Assembly (NCBI GenBank): GCA_039024295.1
Contig: JBCDIQ010000206.1
Location: 1-10,181 of the forward strand
Source: JBCDIQ01 sp039024295
Lineage (GTDB): Bacteria; Bacteroidota; Bacteroidia; J057
Length of the DNA: 10,181 nt
Direction: 5' to 3'
In this document: positions 1 to 5,872 of the stretch, in pieces
Position numbering within the stretch: the first letter of the stretch is position 1
Layout of the letters: each line of letters begins with the position of its first letter
The notes under the pieces: generated by a model
The model's database searches: none
Seen by the model: only the letters and a program-made list of their open reading frames with translations
Told to the model about the DNA's origin: nothing
Program-made: the position numbers and the translations under genes

Positions 1-77
1 CGAGCGTGAAGCTTCGCCCACTTTTTGAGCAAACCTCTTTGGACCAGGCTTGGGTAAGGGTAGTTAAGGTACTTCAT
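1..77 (-). CDS. Third tandem VCBS/T9SS-type paralog, N-terminal fragment cut by window edge
   Basis: Reading leftward from an ATG at 75-77, the frame stays open for 25 codons and leaves the window. The peptide begins MKYLNYPYPSLVQRG and continues LLKKWAKLHA. This matches the start of the two complete paralogs to its right (M-x-YL, then LLKKWxKLHAR at the same distance from the start). It is therefore the first part of a third copy of the same family, carrying the same basic N-terminal extension. The rest of the protein (signal peptide, repeats, sorting domain) lies outside the window and is only inferred. The direction and spacing, 178 bp after the stop of the next copy, continue the head-to-tail array. 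Whether the gene is intact cannot be seen here. Confidence 0.8.
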   Translation of the reverse strand, partial: MKYLNYPYPSLVQRGLLKKWAKLHA

Positions 78-190
78 AAGCATAATGTTAAATCAGGTGC
101 CTTAATAAACATTTCTTGATCAAAAAGTTCATGCTAAGCGAGGAAGTAAGCCCTTGTAAGCTCATCGGTTTTTCCAGGGATAATAAATAG

Positions 191-226
191 AAATAAAAGG
201 GCAGGCCCTTTAAAGAAGAGCCTGCC
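191..226 (-). terminator. Intrinsic terminator of the 256-1680 gene
   Basis: An inverted repeat pairs 200-206 (GGCAGGC) with 220-226 (GCCTGCC). An inner CTT/AAG pairing (208-210 with 216-218) follows one mismatch. Read on the minus strand, the hairpin is followed by TTTTATTT (191-198). It starts 29 nt beyond the stop codon, as expected for a Rho-independent terminator. It separates this gene from the paralog fragment at 1-77. The rest of the 78-255 gap should hold the promoter of that fragment, but I see no clear promoter consensus there, only an 8-bp palindrome TTGATCAA at 116-123. Confidence 0.85.
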
Positions 227-255
227 TCCAATTTTAATCGTGAAAAATAGAGCTT

Positions 256-1680
256 CTACTCAATCACGAGCTTCCGGAAAGCAGCCTTCCCTGCTTCTTG
301 GAAACGTACCATGTACAGACCGGTAGAAAGCGCTGAGAAGTCAAAGCTCAGCTGGTTATTCCCGTTGACGACCTGAAGGGTCTGGGTATTCAGCACCTTG
401 CCGGCACGATCAAATACAGAAACTTCAACTTGACCAAATCCTTCTGCAGCGTAATTCAGGTTCACGCGTCCATCCTGGCTAGGATTTGGATAGAAGTCGC
501 TCAAACGGTCATCAGCATCATTATTCCGAGAATCAAAAATACTGGTGGGGAAACCATTCCGGAAATATTTGAAGTTACCATTATAATCAGAGAAAAAGAC
601 ATCCTGGTCTCCATCTCCGTCTATGTCGACAAAGGAAGGTACCTGTACCTCTCCTACATCTAGGCCATTAAATGGATTATCCCCTGGCATCTGCTGGACA
701 AAGTTGGGGCTCGTGGTAGTGCCAGTGTTGAGAAAATAGTCCAGGCTAACCGAATAGGGCATCGTGAAGCCTACTGAACGAATAAAGAAATCGGTATCTC
801 CATCCTCATCCAGATCCGTAGTCAAAAGTGCTAAAAAGCCCCCAGGAACAATTCCATCAAAAGGGTTCAGGGTTCCAGTACGCTCAGTGAATATGGGGCT
901 AGTGCTGGTACCGGTATTTTCATAGTAATTGATATTTTGATCATACTCTCCCAGAAAGGCATCAAAGTCTCCATCCCCATCAATATCTGCGAAAGCGGGG
1001 AATGCGTATTCGCCCACATCAACTCCATCAAGGGGGTTGCCCATCCCAGTTCGCTCAGTGAATGTGGGACTGGTGGCAGTCCCTGTATTTTCATAATAAG
1101 TCACTTCACCATAATACCCTCCAATAAAGGCATCAACATCCCCATCTCCATCAATATCGACAAAGGAAGAAAAAATAAGGTCACTGAATACTTCGCCATC
1201 AAAGGGATTCGCGCTTCCCGTTTGCGCTACAAAAGCAGGATTGGTGGGAGTGCCTGTATTTTGAAAATACCTAATAGTGCTTTGATAGGAGGTGTCGTTG
1301 TAGAAATCCACGAACATATCGAAATCTCCATCATTGTCAATATCTACAAAGCTGGCCGTTCCAAAATATCCGATGTTAACCCCATCTAATGGGTTAGCAG
1401 CCCCACTCTGCTCGATAAACTGCCCTTGGGCCGTAGAGCCTAGAACCAATGCCATGGCCATAGAGCCGGCCACTGCAGTATGCTTGAGCGAAATCCCTGC
1501 CCTGAGCAGTTGGGCATAGCACTTCTTGAGTTTTTCGAGTAACTGCTGTCGTTTTTTCAGGCTCAGCCGGTAGAAGCTCCGGCTCTGAAGTTTGCGCTCT
1601 AGGCGTGCATGCAGTTTTGCCCACTTTTTCAGCAGGCTTCTTTCAGTAAGTTTCGCGTTTTGAGAGGTTAGGTATTGCAT
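256..1680 (-). CDS. Secreted VCBS/FG-GAP repeat protein with T9SS sorting domain (paralog 1)
   Basis: This encodes a 474-residue protein predicted to be exported by Sec and then by the type IX secretion system to the cell surface. Residues 1-66 are a Lys/Arg-rich, probably helical extension (LLKKWAKLHARLERK at 16-30). A hydrophobic signal segment follows at about 69-81, with cleavage near AQG (84-86). Residues 88-377 hold five repeats of about 57 residues, each with a DxDxDGDxD calcium-type loop (113-121, 175-183, 232-240, 289-297, 352-360) and a Y-F/Y-x-NTG motif in most units. Residues 392-474 form a T9SS type A-like sorting domain beginning RLSDFYPNPS and ending RKLVIE. I chose the ATG at 1678-1680 over an in-frame TTG six bases upstream because all three paralogs begin M-x-YL. 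The ligand or role is unknown; such repeats often form beta-propeller-like surface domains. There is no Shine-Dalgarno sequence. Confidence 0.93.
   Translation of the reverse strand: MQYLTSQNAKLTERSLLKKWAKLHARLERKLQSRSFYRLSLKKRQQLLEKLKKCYAQLLRAGISLKHTAVAGSMAMALVLGSTAQGQFIEQSGAANPLDGVNIGYFGTASFVDIDNDGDFDMFVDFYNDTSYQSTIRYFQNTGTPTNPAFVAQTGSANPFDGEVFSDLIFSSFVDIDGDGDVDAFIGGYYGEVTYYENTGTATSPTFTERTGMGNPLDGVDVGEYAFPAFADIDGDGDFDAFLGEYDQNINYYENTGTSTSPIFTERTGTLNPFDGIVPGGFLALLTTDLDEDGDTDFFIRSVGFTMPYSVSLDYFLNTGTTTSPNFVQQMPGDNPFNGLDVGEVQVPSFVDIDGDGDQDVFFSDYNGNFKYFRNGFPTSIFDSRNNDADDRLSDFYPNPSQDGRVNLNYAAEGFGQVEVSVFDRAGKVLNTQTLQVVNGNNQLSFDFSALSTGLYMVRFQEAGKAAFRKLVIE
550..1419 (-). repeat. Five VCBS/FG-GAP protein repeats in paralog 1
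   Basis: The coding repeat unit reads approximately F-x-E-Q/R-T-G-x-x-NP-F/L-D-G, then F-V/A-DIDGDGDxD, then Y-Y/F-x-NTGTxTSPxF. Units start near residues 88, 150, 207, 264 and 326. Unit 4 is the odd one: its loop is DLDEDGDTD, and the usual F-V/A before the loop is replaced by L-T-T. The last unit is cut short where the linker to the sorting domain begins. These are protein repeats; the DNA copies are too diverged to count as a simple tandem DNA repeat. Confidence 0.85.
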
Positions 1681-1800
1681 TAACAAGTTATTTTAAGGTA
1701 TTAGGATTAACGAAATACTTCCAAGAGGGACCAGTTGTTTGGAAAATGTCCCGCTTAAAGACCTCTGCTTCTCCGATCTTGTTGCGTGTGAGCCATGGAG

Positions 1801-1839
1801 AAATCAAAAAAGCAGCCCCTTTCTTAAAAAGGGGCTGCT
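1801..1839 (-). terminator. Intrinsic terminator of the 1870-3318 gene
   Basis: A perfect 12-bp stem pairs 1811-1822 (AGCAGCCCCTTT) with 1828-1839 around a 5-nt loop. On the minus strand it is followed by TTTTTGATTT (1801-1810). It begins 30 nt after the stop codon at 1870. It closes the paralog 2 unit, so paralog 1 must have its own promoter between about 1681 and 1800. I see no convincing TTG/TAnnTTTG Bacteroidota promoter match in that stretch. Confidence 0.95.
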
Positions 1840-1869
1840 CCAATTACTAAAAATCCCAAAATTTGGGGA

Positions 1870-3318
1870 CTATTCAATCACCAGCTTCCGGAAAGCTGCT
1901 TTACCCGCTTCTTCGAAGCGCACGAGGTACAGTCCGGTAGCAAGCGTAGAGAAGTCAAAGCTCAGCTGGTTGTTTCCACTGATAACCTCCTGGGTCTGGG
2001 TGTTCAGTACCTTGCCGGCACGGTCAAACACAGATACTTCAACCTGACCGAACCCTTCTGCGGTGTAGTTCAGGTTCACAAGTCCATTCTGACTAGGATT
2101 GGGATAGAAATCGCTCAGGCGGTCGTTGGTCTCGTTTCCTTGTGGATCGAAGATGCTCATCGCAGTACCATCATTGCGGAAATACTTGAACTTACCGTCT
2201 GTATCCAGGAAGAAGGCATCATCGTCTCCGTCTCCGTCCATATCAGCAAAGATGGGACTCGGGTTATCTCCAACCATGAGGCCATCAAACGGATTAGCTG
2301 ACTCCATTTGCTTGGCAAAGGTGGGCGGGGTAGCACCTGAGTTCAGGTAGTAATCAAAACCGACTCCCATGTTACCATCATCAAAAATGAGAAAGAAATC
2401 TGAGTCATTATCCATGTCCAGATCAGCTGGAACCCAAGTACCAGCTGATGATCCGGTGGTTATCCCATCCAGTGGGTTCATCATGCCGGTTCTTTCCGTG
2501 AAGGTAGCACTCATTTTCGAACCGGTATTTTCGTAGTAGCGTAAAAAGCCAGTTGTACTATTTTCATTAGCGATTACCGCATCCATATCTCCATCTCCGT
2601 CCAGATCGGCAAAGGTCACGGTCGGCTCATAATCAGATGAGAAGGCGCTCAAGGGGTTGCTCATCGCCATCTGCTTGGCAAAGGTAGGGCTCATCGCACT
2701 ACCCGTATTCTGGTAATACTTAATGGAGTATTCATATGTATTTCCATCATATTCATTCACAAATACATCCATGTCTCCATCGCCATCAATGTCCACGAAT
2801 GCATGGGTAAAAGCATAGTCTGCTTGCGTAACCCCATTAAAGGGGTTATTCATTCCGGTTTGCTCGGCAAAGGTAGGGCTGGTACTGGTACCGGTGTTCT
2901 GGAAGTACCTGATGGAATATATGTACATAGCATTCTCGTCCTCAGTGAACATATCTAAATCCCCATCCCCATCAATGTCTACAAAACTGGTTCTGTTAAA
3001 GTCCCCTAAGTCAACAGCACTCAAGGGATTCGCCATGCCAGTCTGCTCCACAAAGGTCTGCGCATGTGAGGTATTTCCCATCACCAATGCCAGTGCCATA
3101 GAACCCGCTACAGCGGTGTGTTTCAAGGAAATGCCCACCTTGTTCAACTGGGCATAGCACCTTTTGAGTTTACCTACCAACTGGTGTTGCTTCTGGGAGA
3201 TCAGTTGGTAAAAAGATTTGTTCTGAAGTTTGCGCTCCAGACGCGCATGAAGCTTGTTCCACTTTTTTAGCAAGCTTCTCTCTGTAAAATTTACGCTTTG
3301 TGAGTTTAAGTAGGACAT
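1870..3318 (-). CDS. Secreted VCBS/FG-GAP repeat protein with T9SS sorting domain (paralog 2)
   Basis: This 482-residue protein has the same architecture as its neighbour. A basic N-terminal extension occupies 1-66 and aligns without gaps to paralog 1; by hand count 54 of the first 75 residues are identical. The signal peptide hydrophobic stretch is at about 69-80, with cleavage near HAQ (85-87). Five repeats cover about 89-380, with acidic loops at 114-122, 176-184, 238-246, 299-307 and 359-367. The T9SS C-terminal domain is 400-482 and is identical to that of paralog 1 at 72 of 83 positions. The fourth loop (DLDMDNDSD) is degenerate, as in the neighbour, so the whole gene was duplicated after the repeats had formed. 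The ATG at 3316-3318 has no Shine-Dalgarno sequence. The TIGR03032 gene lies 60 bp upstream on the same strand with no terminator between, so the two may be co-transcribed. The ligand and role are unknown. Confidence 0.93.
   Translation of the reverse strand: MSYLNSQSVNFTERSLLKKWNKLHARLERKLQNKSFYQLISQKQHQLVGKLKRCYAQLNKVGISLKHTAVAGSMALALVMGNTSHAQTFVEQTGMANPLSAVDLGDFNRTSFVDIDGDGDLDMFTEDENAMYIYSIRYFQNTGTSTSPTFAEQTGMNNPFNGVTQADYAFTHAFVDIDGDGDMDVFVNEYDGNTYEYSIKYYQNTGSAMSPTFAKQMAMSNPLSAFSSDYEPTVTFADLDGDGDMDAVIANENSTTGFLRYYENTGSKMSATFTERTGMMNPLDGITTGSSAGTWVPADLDMDNDSDFFLIFDDGNMGVGFDYYLNSGATPPTFAKQMESANPFDGLMVGDNPSPIFADMDGDGDDDAFFLDTDGKFKYFRNDGTAMSIFDPQGNETNDRLSDFYPNPSQNGLVNLNYTAEGFGQVEVSVFDRAGKVLNTQTQEVISGNNQLSFDFSTLATGLYLVRFEEAGKAAFRKLVIE
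2179..3054 (-). repeat. Five VCBS/FG-GAP protein repeats in paralog 2
   Basis: Units start near residues 89, 151, 214, 274 and 334. They share the pattern F-x-x-Q/R-T/M-x-x-x-NP-L/F, then F-V/A-D-I/L/M-DGDGDxD, then Y-Y/F-x-N-T/D-G. Unit 4 lacks the Phe before the loop (W-V-P-A) and has DMDNDSD in place of DGDGD. Most conserved acidic positions are present in the other four units, which fits calcium binding. That function comes from knowledge of the family and is not shown here. Confidence 0.83.
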
Positions 3319-3378
3319 AAATAAAATATTGTGACGAGATATCCGCCGTATTGCCTTTTCCCGTCGGGTTGAGAAAAA

Positions 3379-4455
3379 TTATTCTGATTCTTTTTGCATG
3401 GCCCAGTAGGTTCCCGTAGGCGTGTGCAGGGCTTGAATATGGGTATCAGTGTAGGTGTTTAAGACATTGGGCCGCGTGACATTGGGAATCACCTGAATAT
3501 CATAGATTTCATCCACCGTCATTTGGAAAGTGAGCTGGGCCACTTTGGCGGCAGTCGGCAGGTGGATCACGGTAATTCCCGCCTGATTTGCCTTTTCAGC
3601 TATCTTCAAATGCCGGAAGGTGGAGGAATTACTTCTGAGCTTTGAAGTTCCGATAAACACAAAATCTCTATGTTTGGCCATCCCCCTGACAAAGCCCGGA
3701 ACGTGGGCTATCTCTTCGACAGCCCCTGTTTCCCGGTTGATTTTCACGAGTTTTTCAGCAGCAGACAGCAACAGGTACAATTCATCATTCCAGATGCGGG
3801 GGGTATGCGGCATAGGCAGTCCCTCTGCAATGATCTCATTGCTGGGGACATCCATCACGATGCCTCCTCCAGTTATATTTTCCCGCCAAGCTTGGAAGGT
3901 GTCCCCCTTGCCCAATGCAGAAACATATTTGGGTTTCTTGTCCTGCATGGCCAATCCGTTCAGGTGGCAGCGGTCTTCACTTACCAGCTTTGAAATGAAA
4001 TGAGGTTGCCATTGAGGGGTAAAACTGTACGTGTCATCGACGGTGCAGAGACAGGAAAAGGCCGTATTGACAGCCCAAAGGGCATCCGTTCCCCAATGCA
4101 GGTCGTGTATGTCTACCTGACCGGTGTAATAGGTAGCCTGCGGCAGGAACATGGCATCGTACGTATTGGGCTTTTTAGGGTAAGTAGCTGCCAGTTCAGG
4201 CACATTTCGCAAGACCACTACTTCACTTTTGGTGGCCACTGCCATGCGCTCTTCATCCAAAGCGATGCCCATTGCCTTTTTAAACGTCCGAGGCAACATG
4301 CTCAGGCTGTTGGCATCCTTAGGACTGATTAACAGAATTTTGCCAGCTTGATACGTTGTTACCGCAAGGGAACAATTCAATTCAAGGAGTAATTCTGGTA
4401 AATTGGGGGTGTACTGGCTTGCAAAGGGTGCAAGGCGTTGTGGTGGTGTATTCAT
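3379..4455 (-). CDS. TIGR03032 (DUF4915-type) family protein, function unknown
   Basis: This 358-residue protein has no signal peptide or membrane segment, so it is probably cytosolic. It is recognised by family-typical blocks: QYTPNLPELLLELNCSL (14-30) with YQAGK (35-39), D-I-HDLHWG (115-122), WAVNTAFSCLCTVD (127-140), EDRCHLNGLAM (160-170), MPHTPR (215-220), PGFVRGMA (253-260) and VDEIYDIQVIP (314-324). Conserved His118, His164 and His217 and Cys135/Cys137 are candidate functional residues. The pattern of short beta-rich blocks suggests a propeller-like fold, but that is inference. No biochemical role is established that I can state. The length covers the core domain alone, without extra TPR segments. 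It sits 60 bp upstream of a T9SS-exported VCBS protein on the same strand and has no terminator of its own, so co-expression is plausible. The start ATG at 4453-4455 has no Shine-Dalgarno sequence. Confidence 0.85.
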   Translation of the reverse strand: MNTPPQRLAPFASQYTPNLPELLLELNCSLAVTTYQAGKILLISPKDANSLSMLPRTFKKAMGIALDEERMAVATKSEVVVLRNVPELAATYPKKPNTYDAMFLPQATYYTGQVDIHDLHWGTDALWAVNTAFSCLCTVDDTYSFTPQWQPHFISKLVSEDRCHLNGLAMQDKKPKYVSALGKGDTFQAWRENITGGGIVMDVPSNEIIAEGLPMPHTPRIWNDELYLLLSAAEKLVKINRETGAVEEIAHVPGFVRGMAKHRDFVFIGTSKLRSNSSTFRHLKIAEKANQAGITVIHLPTAAKVAQLTFQMTVDEIYDIQVIPNVTRPNVLNTYTDTHIQALHTPTGTYWAMQKESE

Positions 4456-4850
4456 GTTGCTAAATGCAAAAAATATTCAGGCACAGGCTAATGCCCATAC
4501 TTCTACTGTGATGCTTGAAGACCAAGCAAAAAAGTTAAACTTCTGACTTTTGATTCGCATTAAAAACCGTCAAAAAGAACTATCCCTAACCTTTTCAAGA
4601 CGGCTAACATGAGTAAGTGAATTGTAAATTATCAATTTATTCTATTAATCTACAAGAATATTCCATGATTTTTAAGAAATCATAAAAATCCAGGCTGTAT
4701 GAGTCGACAAGCGTAAAACTCAACAGAATTTTCATTCTGGTAATATTCATAGCAGATTCGTGCTTGCCAACTTATGTGTGAGGCAATAAACAGCGGACTG
4801 CCTTTTTTATTTTTGCAGCGTTCTTTAGCCCCCGGAGAACGACAGTGCTG
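4456..4850. other. AT-rich intergenic stretch without a supported gene
   Basis: This 395-bp gap should contain the promoter of the minus-strand TIGR03032 gene, but I see no clear consensus. It holds an AT-rich 7-bp hairpin (4665-4671 with 4677-4683, loop 5). A weaker hairpin (4819-4824 with 4836-4841) lies just after the stop of the gene at 4851; on the minus strand it is followed by an A-rich rather than T-rich tract, so it is not a normal terminator. A 37-codon minus-strand reading frame (4637-4750) has no supporting features. I see no tRNA, riboswitch or mobile element. Confidence 0.5.
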
Positions 4851-5630
4851 CTAATCCTGCAAGGCAAATGGGAGGAAATATTTTTGCTGCTCGTAGGCTT
4901 CCTTTAGCAGGTCATGCAAGTAGGTATTTTGTTTCAGGTACATGGTAAACGCTCCCTGTGCCCTGAGCAGTTGATCATCTGGGTCAGTTCCAAAGTCAAG
5001 CTTGTACAATTCTTTCACTCCCTGCATTACCTCTTCTTGCAAGAGATAAGGCTCCTTTCCAAAGTTGGTCAGGATATTAGAAAAGCAGAATGCTTCCACG
5101 TGGGGCTGCCTGTGCTGATCTGATCCGATAAATTCAATGTTTCCGGTGCATACTTTTAATTTGTAATTTCCTTTTGGAGAAAAGCCTGGGATGGAAAAAT
5201 ACCGCACGGCTATGCCCATGAGCTCATCCATGGAAAGGGTGTCTGACGTTTCCTCCCGTGGCTGGGCTATTCGGTTGTCCAGTTGTTCTATAATCTGGTT
5301 GAATCCCATGTCCTGTTCAAGTGACTGGATAAAGCTTTTCTGAAGCTCGACGGAGTCTTCCAATGCAAGCAGGACTGAATCCTGGGCTTTCGAACAGAAA
5401 TGGGTAAGCAGATAATTAAAATACTGGATATGGTCGTTCACTACCGGAGCCAGACATGAGGTGCTGTCGATTTCCCTGGCACTTTTTACGAGGAAGGCTT
5501 CGTCTTTGTAGGGGTATTTTTCAACGGTAAATACCTGGGCATATGCATCTCTCAGGTTGCAAGGGGGATTCTGGGAAAATACCTTACAATTGAAAATCAC
5601 TAGAGAAAGTAGGACAAGTAGAGATTTCAT
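4851..5630 (-). CDS. Exported protein of unknown function
   Basis: I do not recognise this 259-residue protein. Residues 1-20 form a clear Sec signal peptide: K2, then a hydrophobic core LLVLLSLVIF, with likely cleavage around FSQ (18-20). Cys15 lies inside the signal peptide, but the preceding residues (I-F-N) do not make a normal lipobox, so a lipoprotein is unlikely. The mature part has five cysteines (24, 59, 79, 161, 182), which could form disulfides in the periplasm. It looks mostly helical in its first half (about 65-120), has an acidic linker (125-136) and a more conserved-looking centre around 150-190. There are no transmembrane segments after the signal, no sorting domain and no known catalytic motif. 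It stands alone, with gaps of 395 and 242 bp on either side. The ATG at 5628-5630 is the only start that includes the whole signal peptide. Confidence 0.8.
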   Translation of the reverse strand: MKSLLVLLSLVIFNCKVFSQNPPCNLRDAYAQVFTVEKYPYKDEAFLVKSAREIDSTSCLAPVVNDHIQYFNYLLTHFCSKAQDSVLLALEDSVELQKSFIQSLEQDMGFNQIIEQLDNRIAQPREETSDTLSMDELMGIAVRYFSIPGFSPKGNYKLKVCTGNIEFIGSDQHRQPHVEAFCFSNILTNFGKEPYLLQEEVMQGVKELYKLDFGTDPDDQLLRAQGAFTMYLKQNTYLHDLLKEAYEQQKYFLPFALQD

Positions 5631-5807
5631 GGGTAGGTTATTAGATAGGTGAGACTATTTTTAAAGCTGTTATTCCCTGTATTTGATAAATTTCACACAT
5701 GACTTTTTCTTTCCTGGCGTGATATATGAATGCAGAGGAAACGATTTTTTCAGTTCATTAGGCCAGCTACCTACAGGAAGATAATAAAAATCATATTTTT
5801 ACCCACT

Positions 5808-5843
5808 AAAAAAAAGCAACGCAGCCCGTGAAGGCTGCATTGC
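5808..5843 (-). terminator. Intrinsic terminator of dxs
   Basis: An 11-bp stem pairs 5816-5826 with 5833-5843; one pair is a G-U wobble in the minus-strand RNA. The loop is 6 nt. On the minus strand it is followed by eight T residues (5808-5815). It starts 29 nt after the dxs stop codon. It insulates the exported-protein gene at 4851-5630, whose promoter must lie in about 5631-5800. I see no clear promoter motif there. Confidence 0.95.
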
Positions 5844-5872
5844 ATGGTTGAGCTATGTAAAGTTGAGTTGGG

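Noticed and set aside
937..1389. 150-codon open frame on the plus strand
   Set aside because: It lies antisense inside the VCBS repeat region and is explained by the biased repeat codons. It has no recognisable protein features. Similar antisense frames inside dxs, the TIGR03032 gene and the cyclase were rejected for the same reason.
1684..1686. In-frame TTG as the start of the 256-1680 gene, adding two residues
   Set aside because: The ATG at 1678-1680 gives M-x-YL, which matches the starts of both other paralogs; the TTG-extended form does not.
4637..4750. 37-codon minus-strand frame starting MNITRMKILLSF
   Set aside because: It is short, in AT-rich sequence, overlaps a hairpin, and has no start signal or recognised homology. 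It is compatible with chance.
4782..4808. Plus-strand GGCA…TGCC hairpin followed by TTTTTT, resembling a terminator
   Set aside because: The stem is only 4 bp and no plus-strand gene precedes it. On the minus strand it has no T tract after it.
4851..5630. Lipoprotein call based on Cys15 in the signal peptide
   Set aside because: The residues before the Cys (I-F-N) do not fit a lipobox, and a normal signal peptidase I site follows at about residue 20.
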